This document shows, piece by piece, positions 1-9,300 of a DNA stretch of 64,000 bases (positions within the stretch are counted from its first letter, which is position 1; every line of letters begins with the position of its first letter). Source of the stretch: Cylindrotheca closterium (lineage: Eukaryota > Bacillariophyta > Bacillariophyceae > Bacillariales > Bacillariaceae); assembly GCA_933822405.4 (NCBI GenBank), contig CAKOGP040000779.1, forward strand, positions 62,001 to 126,000. Direction: 5' to 3'. Made by a program: the position numbers and the translations under genes. Under the pieces are notes generated by a model that searched no databases, had not been told where the DNA came from, and saw only the letters and a program-made list of their open reading frames with translations.

Positions 1-451
1 GAATGGTCTTGAGGCCGAATAGGTCTCTCATGGCGGCCGTCTTGGTAGTATCATATTCCATGACATCGAGACCGCGGACCTTGGCACAGCTCTGATCGAA
101 GTTGTCTTGATCACGGTCATTACTGACAAAGATGGTCTTGCACTTCTTTCCTTCCAAGAACTGCTTCGCAGCAACGACGGAAGGAGCGAACTTTTTACAG
201 AAGGGACAGTAGTTGGCTCCAAAGAAGAGAGCAATGTATTCATATCCTTCAAAGAATTCTTGTGTAGGCTGTGACTCTGTGACGGTGTAGGGGGCGTCTT
301 CTTGGGGTGCTTCAGGGTTTTCGACATCCTTGGTCATCTTGGATTGGTCGACCATGGAGTTTAGGAGGATGTTTTCACCAAAGAGCTCGAGACGCCAGTC
401 GTCGGGAATATCACCGACAACGTCGTTGGTAATGTTTTTGTCGACAGTCAT
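1..451 (-). CDS. Thioredoxin-fold protein (nucleoredoxin/tryparedoxin-like), 3' end outside window
   Basis: The minus-strand frame is open from an ATG at 451 to the window edge, giving the first 150 residues. A hydrophobic strand (YIALFFGANYCPFCKKFAP) carries a CPFC redox pair at about residues 82-85. It is followed by a block like the VSNDRD segment of tryparedoxins and nucleoredoxins (residues about 109-115). Members of this family reduce or oxidise protein disulfides in the cytosol. The CPFC dipeptide differs from the usual CPPC. The first 65 residues are acidic and polar with no signal peptide, so a cytosolic site is likely. The C-terminal part with the cis-proline loop lies outside the window, so the subfamily is not settled. 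Confidence 0.8.
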   Translation of the reverse strand, partial: MTVDKNITNDVVGDIPDDWRLELFGENILLNSMVDQSKMTKDVENPEAPQEDAPYTVTESQPTQEFFEGYEYIALFFGANYCPFCKKFAPSVVAAKQFLEGKKCKTIFVSNDRDQDNFDQSCAKVRGLDVMEYDTTKTAAMRDLFGLKTI

Positions 452-1047
452 GATTATGAATGTATTTTCTGTTTGGTATGTTTGAAGTTTGAGTGTTTGA
501 CTTTATTTCAGATTGAGATTTGTGAGCAGACTTTGAATGTGAATGGGGAAATGGAAGACGACAAAAGAATGGCCTTCAATGTTGACAACCGTATCATTTG
601 GAATGGGAAGTAGCCCTTCGGCATTTCTGATAAAAGTTGTGATGAGACGGTGTTCGGGTTGGAAGCAAGAGGCTTTTTTCCCAAATAGCCGAGACGCAAA
701 TAAGAAGTTGTTCTGCAGATTTTTAAGACTAGTACTTGCTTAGTGCTTCCATTTTCGAACCGGTCGATTTTAAACCACGTGGAAGCAGACAGACAGACGA
801 CCATCAAACAGGGTTTCGTTTCACCAAAAAGCAACCGCAAGCAAGCATCAATCGAAGACAAAAAAGGTTGAAAACATCATCAACCTCATTGCCTCTACAA
901 CGAACAAGACGCTTCCTAAGAGATCAACCAGGACTACTGTAACAAGAAACTTTAGAAGAAAGTCACGCTTCCACTTCCAACAAGTAAACACAGTACCCTA
1001 AGTTCCAATAGACTATCATAAACCAAAAATACAATACAACAACAACA
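452..1047. other. Intergenic region between the redox gene and SEC11
   Basis: No convincing gene. Short ORFs on both strands lack recognisable domains. From 838 onward the sequence is repeated at 12840. The A/C-rich tract just before 1048 looks like a SEC11 5' UTR. Confidence 0.6.
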
Positions 1048-1844
1048 ATGATTAAGGATATGATTGACAAGCAAGTCCTGGAGCTTAAAAAGCTCTGGGC
1101 TAACAAACGCCAATTGCTATTTCAACTTTTGAATTTGGCAATGATTGTATTTTCGGCATTGATGATCTGGAAGGGTCTCATGTTTTTGACAAAGGTACGG
1201 ATGGAGGTATCACTTGATTCATCATCATCATTGCTGCTGCTGTTGCGGCACGAAGGGTTTTTTTTTCCGTTGCTGGATTTCTCGTCTAGTTCAACGCAAG
1301 AATGCACACCCCTATGACCAATTCGATGAACACTTGTTGAAATTGAATGGGAACTTACACATTTTTCTTTCTCCTTGTGTTCTCTATTTCAATGCTCTGT
1401 TTGAAACCATTACTGCGCTCATTTCCAAAACAACAGAGTGAATCCCCAGTCGTTGTGGTATTGTCAGGATCCATGGAACCTGCCTTTCAAAGAGGTGATA
1501 TTTTGTTCTTGAACAATGCGGTGGAACAAGTAGGAGTCGGTGACGTTGTCGTCTTCAAAATCAAGGATCGAGATATTCCCATTGTCCATCGCATCCTCAA
1601 GGTTCATGAAGATGAAAATGGCAAGGTCGAACTCTTGACCAAGGGAGACAATAATCGAGTAGATGATAGAGGCTTGTATGCTCCTGGACAACTGTGGCTG
1701 GAGCGAGAGGATATTTTGGGCAAGGCCGTAGGTACCCTGCGGTATGTGGGTATGGTGACCATTGCCTTGAACGATTATCCCGTATTGAAATACGTCCTAG
1801 TGGGGATGATGGGACTCTTTGTTTTGACTAGTAAAGAGGGCTAA
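1048..1844 (+). CDS. SEC11: ER signal peptidase complex catalytic subunit SEC11, copy 1
   Basis: Two exons, 1048-1194 and 1437-1844, encode 184 residues. The 242-bp intron is GTACGG...CAACAG and phase 0. SEC11 is the serine protease of the ER signal peptidase complex and removes signal peptides from secretory proteins. Visible features are an N-terminal transmembrane helix (about residues 22-48), the catalytic-serine motif [17 protein letters not shown], the conserved IVHRIL histidine box, and an acidic GDNNRVDD box. A C-terminal hydrophobic segment follows. Length and motif order are normal for eukaryotic SEC11. Reading through the intron gives an unrelated tail and a stop, which supports the splice model. 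Copy 2 at 13050 has the same coding sequence as far as I can compare. Confidence 0.95.
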
Positions 1845-1965
1845 AGTAAAAACATACAAATTTATACATTTGAAGAGCCTTCGATCTCTGGGAATGGTGA
1901 CTGTGAAAAAAAAGGCCAGTGTTTTGAAGACAAAGCGGCTATTCCAATACCAATTGAGGTATTTT

Positions 1966-3228
1966 CTAATGCCCCATCACCATGGATCCGTCATTACGAT
2001 GATACGCTTGTTCTGGTGGCAAAATGTTGTAGAACAACAGGCGATACAATCCCAATCGCAAGAGCATTTTCGCTCCAGTTCCCAATCGTGCGGGTGCTTT
2101 CCACGTGTTGTTGGTCGTCCGAGGAAACGGGACGATTCCGGCCGTTGAGGTTGCAGAAGGCAAAGTCGACATTTCCCAAAATGTCTGAACCAGAGATGGA
2201 GTGGTTTGATTCCCAGATGATGTTTCAAATGGGAGTAGCAAGTGGGCGAGGGCCGAAGAGTTGTGAAGAATCGAATGTATGTCGGCTGGAGACAGGTATT
2301 GAACACATCGATGGGTCAAGCGCAACCAAGACACTGTGAGCCAATCGATGCTTTTGTGAGTATCGTCCAAGGTTGTATTTGCATTGGAACCATACGAAAC
2401 TGTAGACGATGCATTGGTCGAATACGCCGGTGGAGCCTTCAAGTTGCCGTTGGTGGTGGGTTTCTTGGTAGTGGTAGTAGTTGTGGGGGGCAATACCAAT
2501 CGATCGTGGTAGGCTTCCAAGAGCAGTTTGATCAGTATATTCAGAATGACCCCATTCAGCTGCGAGTTGCCAAATTGCAATAAGTTGTAATATACTTGAA
2601 AAGTGGCGCGGCAAGGAGTCGCCATGAGGCTCCGGCGAATCCAGTTGGAGCATTCTTGTTCGTTGCTGGACGAGGAGCCTTTTCCATTTTGAGGGCGATT
2701 GTCGTCTACGTGCTCCTCTTGTTCTGCTGCCACCGCCTCTGTCTTTGCCCTTTCTTCTTCTTCTTCTTCTTCTTCTTCTTGTAACCAGGTTTGCAGTTGC
2801 GATGCCAGGTGGCTGCAGGTACCGTTCAAAATATGGATTATGGAGTCTTGTCCGGGTGATGACGAATGGTGCAGCGCATTGGAGCTCATATTCAGTGCTG
2901 CTTGAAAAATGCGATCCAAGTGTTGACGGTGTGACAAGAGTAGCAACGAGGATCGATTCGAAGGAGAATTATGAACGAACAAGCGATCCAACAAGCCTTT
3001 TCGTTGTCCTTCATTGGCAATGCGAGCCTTTTTCTGAGCATCCATCACTTGTTGAAACTGACCAGCCTTTTTTCGTTGCTTGACTACGACCATGGCCAAA
3101 GCAGTCTTCAGCATGCATTCTTCCTCATGTGTCAGCGTAGAGATCGGTGCCTGTGAAAAAACTGAAGTCATGGAAGGGCGTTTCTCGAGTGAGGCGGAAG
3201 ATGAAGGCATTCTAGTTGCCGGTTTCAT
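1966..3228 (-). CDS. Unknown protein, 420 aa, full-length copy
   Basis: Single open frame from the ATG at 3228. I do not recognise the family. Residues about 30-75 are basic and probably helical. A run of nine glutamates follows at about 150-160, then Ser/Thr/Asn-rich linkers including runs of threonine. The more ordered C-terminal half has helices such as VSWLRLTHRCVQYLSPADIH and AKMLLRLGLYRLLFYNILPP. There is no signal peptide or membrane span, so a soluble intracellular protein is likely. Copy 2 at 13968 keeps the frame but lacks 109 internal residues. The frame survives both substitutions and the 327-bp deletion, which supports it being coding. It is convergent with SEC11, 121 bp apart. 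Confidence 0.7.
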   Translation of the reverse strand: MKPATRMPSSSASLEKRPSMTSVFSQAPISTLTHEEECMLKTALAMVVVKQRKKAGQFQQVMDAQKKARIANEGQRKGLLDRLFVHNSPSNRSSLLLLSHRQHLDRIFQAALNMSSNALHHSSSPGQDSIIHILNGTCSHLASQLQTWLQEEEEEEEEERAKTEAVAAEQEEHVDDNRPQNGKGSSSSNEQECSNWIRRSLMATPCRATFQVYYNLLQFGNSQLNGVILNILIKLLLEAYHDRLVLPPTTTTTTKKPTTNGNLKAPPAYSTNASSTVSYGSNANTTLDDTHKSIDWLTVSWLRLTHRCVQYLSPADIHSILHNSSALAHLLLPFETSSGNQTTPSLVQTFWEMSTLPSATSTAGIVPFPRTTNNTWKAPARLGTGAKMLLRLGLYRLLFYNILPPEQAYHRNDGSMVMGH

Positions 3229-3778
3229 TTTTGTTCTGATTTTTCATCGATTTTGATATTATTGTCATTGATTGAGATTGATTCAAACGTGATTGATTGA
3301 TTGATTCATTCATTCGTGTTTTTCTTCAGGAGATGAAAAAGTCTTTCTTTAGCAATCAAATCTCAGGGCCATATGTACCGGTATGCATGCGGTATGATAC
3401 CGGTAGCAATTTCAAGTTTTATATACAGCATACTATGTATGCGGTACAGTAGTGTGGCACCTTCTTGAGCTTCGACTCTTGCGGGGCCTCGCTCGTGCAA
3501 AACCACACCTGGTGCAACCAGCCACAACACGCAGCCAGGCACTACGACGAGTACCATCTACTCCTTGCGTAACGAAGATGGAAGTATTGTACAGTACCTG
3601 GTAGTCGTAGCATGCTAGTATTTCTTTTTGATCAATCGATTGAGTGAGTTTTCAAAATCTTGTTATAATTGCTTATGCTTTCACATGTACGTGTACTATT
3701 CAAGCAATGTACGATACCGCAGACAGCCAGTAGGCTAGGAAACTGTATTCAAAATTTCGATAGCTGCTAGCAAGCACA
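3229..3778. other. Intergenic region, AT-rich with GATT repeats
   Basis: Contains short GATT/ATTC microsatellite runs (about 3260-3320) and several short inverted TACCGG/CCGGTA-type motifs near 3375-3405. No gene is supported. It is repeated at 14904-15453. Confidence 0.6.
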
Positions 3779-4345
3779 TTAGTCTTCCAAGTCACTCTCG
3801 TCATCACTGCTGAAATCGAACAAACAATCTTGGTTTTTTCGCAGGAGTTCTGACAGGTGGTCGCTGTTGTCTGTAAGAAGTTCAATAGTTCTTCGTTCGG
3901 AGAGTGATGAGCCTTTCCTTCGCAGGGGGCCTCTTCGTCCACTTACTCTCCGTGATGGAGAGTTGACGATATCAAGAGCCTTATCAATCGATTCGCTCCG
4001 AGATTTCTTATGAGAATGAGAAAGAATGTTGCTCATTTGATTTTCTTCTGCAGTTTTTGCAGGAAGCTTCGACAAGAACAACTTCCTCTTCAGGTCATTG
4101 ATTTTCTTCATTTCATCGGTTCTCTTCGTATAAGTTGCACTGGCCTTCGTGTTGCCTTGAGCCCTGATCATGTTGTGTGTGTTAGGCATCGTGGTAGTGT
4201 GTTCGTTGATTTCACAAAAGCAGTTGTTGGTTCGAGGAAAGGAATGATTGAACACGAAATGTTGGGCACCGCACAGTTTCTGATCGTGTGATATAGTTGA
4301 CGGCAAAATTCCCGCCTCCGGATTGAATGATTGATTCGGTGCCAC
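3779..4345 (-). CDS. Unknown basic protein with acidic tail, 188 aa (copy 1)
   Basis: Open frame from the ATG at 4345. I recognise no domain. The middle is lysine/arginine-rich (about residues 70-145), including a bipartite-like basic stretch near SRRVSGRRGPLRRKG that could be a nuclear localisation signal. The C-terminus is strongly acidic (DFSSDDESDLED). The N-terminal 60 residues hold several Cys and His without a clear zinc-finger spacing. The same frame is kept in the copy at 15454. The coding case rests on length and composition only, and an intron near the 5' end cannot be excluded. Confidence 0.5.
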   Translation of the reverse strand: MAPNQSFNPEAGILPSTISHDQKLCGAQHFVFNHSFPRTNNCFCEINEHTTTMPNTHNMIRAQGNTKASATYTKRTDEMKKINDLKRKLFLSKLPAKTAEENQMSNILSHSHKKSRSESIDKALDIVNSPSRRVSGRRGPLRRKGSSLSERRTIELLTDNSDHLSELLRKNQDCLFDFSSDDESDLED

Positions 4346-4427
4346 CTGAAAAGTTCCGCCATATTTAAAAGCGACACAAAAGACTAACGTTGAAGTTGAA
4401 CCTACCGAATAACATCTCCCGCTCCGT

Positions 4428-4511
4428 ACTTTTTGTCAACCGCATGGTCCAAATTGAAAATAATAATTAAAAAAGGACTTTTTGTCTACCGCATGGTCCA
4501 AATTGAAAATA
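4428..4511. repeat. Two direct repeats of about 35 bp
   Basis: ACTTTTTGTC(A/T)ACCGCATGG followed by TCCAAATTGAAAATA occurs at 4428-4462 and again at 4477-4511, with one base different. The pair is repeated in block copy 2 at 16103-16186. It lies upstream of the 188-aa gene, and its function is unknown. Confidence 0.85.
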
Positions 4512-4524
4512 GTATAATGTCGTG

Positions 4525-6105
4525 TTAATACTGTAAATAGTACTGTACCAGCATCATTGCTCTTCTCTTGGTATCCGTCTCTTGTATCCTTCTCTTGTAT
4601 CCCTCTCTTGTATCAAAGTCCCCATTATCTTTGTCCTTGCGGCCATCGGCCTTGGGCTTCTTGCTTTGTTTGGGGTCAGTTGGAGGCTGCTTCCGCTTGC
4701 TCCCAAATTTTTGGATTTTTGCGGTGTAGTCCTTAATAATCTCCCTCTTGTCCTTCGCCTGGCTAGCCGAAAGGGACATGATCTGTTGTTTCTGTGAGGG
4801 AAGGTGCCAGAGACCCTCTGAGACAAGATTGTTGTACTTGGTCTCTCCTTCCTTCATGAGGTCTTCGTGCGGTATTTCGGGCATGTTGTTTTTGATTGAC
4901 ATAAAGGCCCTGAATTCGTCTTGATCAACTTGATTGTATCCTTGCGCGAGGGCGTTGTAGGTCATGACTTCGTTTAAGCTAGAGGAGCCTCCCATAGCTC
5001 GGATCTTGGCCTTAAGTTCGTTGAAACGTTGATTAAAAAGGATGATGCTGTTGCCATGCTCGATCGGGGACAAAGTTTGTAGGTCGTTAATTAGGAATTG
5101 TATCGTCCTCCGATTGGATGGAGAGGTTAGATTGCAGATGATCTTGAAAATCGTGGGTCCGTCGCAACGGCCCCTAATCTGAACATAATCGTCTTCACGT
5201 TGTTCAAGACGCTGCTTGAATTCGTTGGATACAGAATCCAGGAGACACATCCCTAGGGCGTAACTCGCCTGGCGGAAATAGGTGTTCGTCCTCCATCGGC
5301 TTGTTGCAGCGGCTTGCGTTGCGACAAGGGAAATCTCGCCGTATTTTGACAGCAAATTTTTGGTCATTGCATTTTCGGTAACGTCAAAAACAGGAAGGCA
5401 GTGCATGAGGGTACAGCGGCCTTGTATATCCTTGATCAATCGGGACAGGTCTGTGCCATCGAACTTGTTTGAAAGTGGTTGCTTTGCCTGGTTGTAGAGG
5501 CCTAGCTCGAGTTTGTTCTTGAGGTCCAGTGGTATTATGCCACGGGGATAGGCATCAAGGCCGTCTTCGTTCGGTGGAGGCAAAGGGTTTTGCACTGGTC
5601 CTGGTTGTTGCACCACTGGTGGTGCCATCGCTGCCGGCTGTTGCTGCGCCGCATGAGGTTGTTGCTGCGGTGGCATTGCGTTCCCTTGAGGTGGTGGCGG
5701 TAGTGGGTTTGCATTTAACTGCGGTAGTGCTGCCATGAGCGCTTGCATCATTTGTTGCTGACCTTGGATTAATTGCATGATCAGATGGTTGTTGGCGCCG
5801 GCGCCAGGGTTATTTTGCTGTTGTTGTGGCTGCTGTGGAGCTGGAACTTGTTGTGGCGGTTGCTGTGGAGCTGCGGCGTTGTTATTGCCTTCACCAGCTA
5901 CAACGTTGTTGTTTCCTGCGCCAGCGTCGTCTCCTCCTTGCTGCGCCAGATCCATGTTGATGTCTGGGGCTGCTTCGGCTTGAGCGTCTTCTTGGTTGTC
6001 TGCTATTTCGCCTTGTCGTCGGAGTTCTGCTATTCCCTCAGCAAATCTCAAAGGTCGCCTTCTATTGGTGCGCAGGGGATTACGACGAGGAGGGTCCACT
6101 ACCAT
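4525..6105 (-). pseudogene. Truncated copia gag, fused to flanking minisatellite
   Basis: The first 497 or so residues match the intact gag at 10768-12612. After the shared FDT the frame runs into the minisatellite, which encodes a repetitive REGYKRR-type tail of about 30 residues before a stop. The truncated protein lacks the C-terminal Cys/His finger and the link to pol. It would keep the Gln/Pro/Asn-rich N-terminus and the capsid-like middle. It is probably non-functional, although the frame is open and could be translated from the adjacent LTR. Confidence 0.88.
4560..4615. repeat. Minisatellite, 12-13 bp unit TCTCTTGTATCC, truncated copy
   Basis: Four degenerate tandem units of a CTCTTGTATCC-type motif. 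The array is cut at 4615, where it joins copia gag sequence. The intact array in block copy 2 continues to about 16318. The breakpoint inside a tandem repeat fits a recombination or assembly junction. Confidence 0.85.
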
Positions 6106-6329
6106 GTAGTTTCAATTCGATTCTATTAGACGCAGAGGGAGCGTGTGTGAATCTAATGGATTTCAGGTAGGATCGATATGATTATGTAGTTAAGTTATAT
6201 AGAGAGATATAGTTGATGAGTTGTGATGTCAAGAGATCCCTTCTCTTGACGTCCTTTCTTGAGGTCATTATTCATTCTCCCATCTTCCGTTAGGTCGGCG
6301 TACAGACTCTGGGTCCGAATATTCCAACA
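4613..6329 (-). mobile_element. Truncated second copia copy: LTR plus partial gag
   Basis: The sequence matches 11120-12839 of the full element apart from a 3-bp indel in the LTR, so both derive from the same recent element. Read on the minus strand it has one LTR (6329 to 6105) and about 85% of gag, then stops at 4613. There is no pol and no second LTR on this side. The LTR is shared with the full element as its 3' LTR, giving a tandem LTR-gag-pol-LTR-gag order, the expected product of LTR-LTR exchange followed by truncation, or of assembly joining. Confidence 0.9.
6105..6329 (-). repeat. Copia 3' LTR (also the LTR of the truncated copy)
   Basis: 225 bp, TGT...ACA termini on the minus strand. 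A TATATAA promoter motif is at 6195-6201. It lacks a 3-bp CAT present in the 5' LTR. The inner end is inferred from the ACA and the adjoining TGG of the primer site. It cannot be confirmed by comparison, because both LTRs are followed by gag. Confidence 0.85.
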
Positions 6330-6338
6330 CTCCCTCTT
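6330..6338 (-). promoter_or_regulatory. Polypurine tract of the copia element
   Basis: AAGAGGGAG lies directly upstream of the 3' LTR start TGTTGG on the minus strand, the standard position for the plus-strand DNA primer. Confidence 0.8.
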
Positions 6339-6363
6339 GGGAAAGGAAGTAATGACCAAAATG

Positions 6364-9300
6364 TTACCAACCGATAAGGAGGTAGCGGAGAGCAACGAAG
6401 GTGGCGGCGTCGAGTGGTTTTGTTCCGATATCGGCCAATTGATCTTTTGTGTCGATTTTCTGAATGGAAACTTCCCCTTTGCGGACCGACTTCTTGAAGT
6501 GATGATACTTGATGTTAATGTGTTTGGTGCGTGGGCGAAGTTTGTCGGCTGTCGCGAGTTCGATTGCTCCATTATTGTCCTCGAAAGCTTTACATTTGAA
6601 AATCGGTTTGGTATAGTTGAAAGATTTGATTCTCTTTGCGAGTTCTTTGAAAAATCGGATTAAAACGAGCACAGTTCGCAGTGCCTGGGAAAGACAGATG
6701 TATTCGGCCTCCGTGGTGCTTAAAGCGATCTCTGTCTGCATCTTGGAATGTGAATAGATCAAGCAATTGTTAAACATGATATGGTAAGCTGTTCGCGATT
6801 TTGCAGTTGCTGGGTCTTCGGCGCTGTGTTTGTTGAAGCCGCCTGCAAAATCTGCGTCCGCATATACTTCAAAGCCCTTTCCAGATTTTGGCTTCATGAA
6901 CATACCCTTGTCGCGTGTGTCGCGAAGGTAACAGCAGATTCTCATTACGGCATCCTCGTGGGATCTCTTGGGAAAGGCCATGAATCGTCCGACTTGAGAG
7001 ACCGCAAAGATCAATTCAGGTCGCGTCGATCTTGCCAGCCAATTTAGCATTCCAATTACAGAACGGTAGTCCCAATGAAGTTGACGCGTTAGCCCACCTT
7101 CATCTTTGTGTAAAACTTTGTTTGCTGGTGTTCTGACTTCTCGTCGTGCTCCGCGGTCCAGGTCGATGTTTACCGTTTCAAGAATGCGTTGGATCAAGGC
7201 GGGTTGGGTCAATTCTCGACCTTCGCTCGTCTTGGTCATTTTGATTCCGAGATATTCGTTCAAATCGCCTTCGTCCGTTAATTTGTACTTTTGTCCGAGC
7301 CGTTTGATGACGTCATTAATTTCGCGTCCGTTTGGACCCATCAAAATTGCATCGTCCACATAAACGATAAAAATTGTCTCGCCCTTATAGAAGACTGCTT
7401 TGTCGACCTTCGATTGTTTGAAACCGATGTCCTTCAGCCCCTTTCGGAGAAAATCGAACCATACCTTGCCCGCCTGCTTGGCCCCGTAAAGGTTCTTCTT
7501 TAATAAAAGAACGTTTTGTTCGTTGTACTCTGACCCGTCCACATAGCATTCTCGCGGAATTTCCATGTACATTGGGCATTCAACTTCTGCTTGTGGGAAT
7601 GCAAGGACAAAGTCGATCTGTCGCGTTGTCCAACCATTCATTATAGCGAGTGTTAGTAGGCTTCGAATCGTTTCCCATGCAACAACTGGTGAATACGTAT
7701 CCCAGTAATTCACGCCTTTTTCTTGTGAACTCCCATCAATGCATAGTCGTGCCTTCCATTTGTAAATTTCGCCAGTTCCAACACGGCGTTTTCGTTTCAT
7801 TGACCAAACACCTCGCATCGCTTTGTGCCCTTGTGGCATAGATTTTCTTGGAACTATCTCCCAATGACCTCCTTTCGTATGATCTTCAATTTCTTTGACC
7901 ATTGCGGTGTGGAAGTGAATCCAATCTCTTTCTTTCTTCGCTTGGTGCAGGTACATCGTATCCTCATCTGCTAACGTCGCTGCAAAGGCCATTGGATTGG
8001 CAGTGATGCATTCGTCCACTAGTTCTTCTGCATGGACTTCCCTTGCAATTACTGTCCTGTAAGAACGCAAAGTTAGTTCAAATTCAAGACGCTTTTGGTC
8101 GAGGGTACTTGCTGTGTTTTCTTCCCCGTCGTCTCTCCCTCGCTTGCGCTTTTGAGAGAGAGATTCGTGGGTCTTCAGTGCTTGGATTGTACGGGTTCCC
8201 GCATTGTCCTCCCTCTGAAGAGCTGGATGTTTGAAAGTCCCGCTATCAAGTAACGGTGTTGTTGGACCTTCGGCCTTTCGGGAGAGTCGTGGCAGCAAAT
8301 TTGGGCTGGTGTCCCGTTGACTCTCCCTCATTTCTCGACCTTGGGTTTGACCTTCAGCCTTTCGGGAGGATGGAGGCAGTGAATGTGTGCTGGTGGTCCT
8401 CCGGTTCTCCCTCATTTCTCGACTTTGGGTCTGGTGGGAGAGTTGAGGCAGCAAGCTGCTGGTGTCCCTATAACTCTCCCTCTGAGGCAGCAAGTCTTTG
8501 CCGTTGTCCCTCGGATTCTCCCTCTGAGGCAGTAAACTGGTGTCCCTCGGGGATGGCTTTCCGTTCTCCCTCTGAGGCAGCACGTTTCTGCTGGTGTCCC
8601 TCGGGTTCCCCGTTCCGCCAGTTTGAGCTAGTCTATCTTGACCGTTACGCTCAGTTGTCGAGAGCTGTCGGCTTTGTGCTTCCAGGTGTCCTCTCTCATC
8701 AATGGTCTCTGATGTTGGAGTCGAGAGCTCGTGGCGCTTTGCTTGGAGGTGTCCTCTCTCGTCAATCGGCTCTGACGTTGGAGTTTCGGTACCACTTGAC
8801 TCTGGCACCTGAGTGTGAGATATTTTTCTTCTTTTGTTTGCTTTGGGCTTCTTTGTGGATCTCTTCTCATGAATTCGAGTCAATCCCTGCCACCGTCCAA
8901 TATTCTTCATTGCTGGGATGTCTGTCGTCTCGAAACGTTCGTCGTGCGTCACATGAAATTGAGGTGAGGTCAATCCTGTGTCAGGGTTTAGAACAAGCGA
9001 TACCGAATTTGCGTGTTCGCGTGAGAGGCCAAGGAAAATGCCAATTCGCGCCCTATCACACCATTTGTTTTCCAAGGAGCTTCCACTCTGTAGTTTTGGA
9101 TCCAGATTGTAGATGGGACAACCAAAAGTATGGAAGACGTTGACATTTGGTTTGTCATCAGAATCAACAAATTTTTGAAGGGCTGTCCTGTGTTCTCCCT
9201 CTCGAAGAGTGGAATTGCGGATTTGGGAAGCGTAAACCATAGCGAAACCCCAAAGATGCGCTGTGATGGCCGCTGGCCAGTTGTGCTTTGCAAGGAGAAG

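Larger units (their letters stand above)
838..4615. repeat. Duplicated genomic block, copy 1 (empty-site copy)
   Basis: This stretch recurs at 12840-16290. The offset is 12002 up to about 2325 and 11675 after a 327-bp stretch that copy 2 lacks. I see only a few substitutions, all in the first 2.2 kb, plus the 327-bp indel; the part beyond about 3230 looks identical. The block holds SEC11 and two unknown genes. Its left end is continuous with unique sequence. Its right end joins the middle of a copia gag gene inside a short TCA microhomology (4613-4615). Position 838 is the exact site where the retrotransposon LTR abuts copy 2. Confidence 0.92.

Noticed and set aside
508..861. 117-aa minus-strand ORF
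   Set aside because: Low-complexity, no domain, and only its upstream end lies in the duplicated block, so nothing supports it independently.
4560..4615. Possible CRISPR-like or satellite array
   Set aside because: Units of 12-13 bp are contiguous without spacers, so this is a minisatellite in a eukaryotic genome.
5773..6129. Plus-strand ORFs rich in Cys, Gly and Leu antisense to gag
   Set aside because: They are the complement of Gln/Pro/Asn-rich low-complexity gag codons; the same shadow appears at 12280-12636.
8256..9143. 295-aa plus-strand ORF
   Set aside because: Shadow of the repeat-rich linker of pol on the opposite strand.
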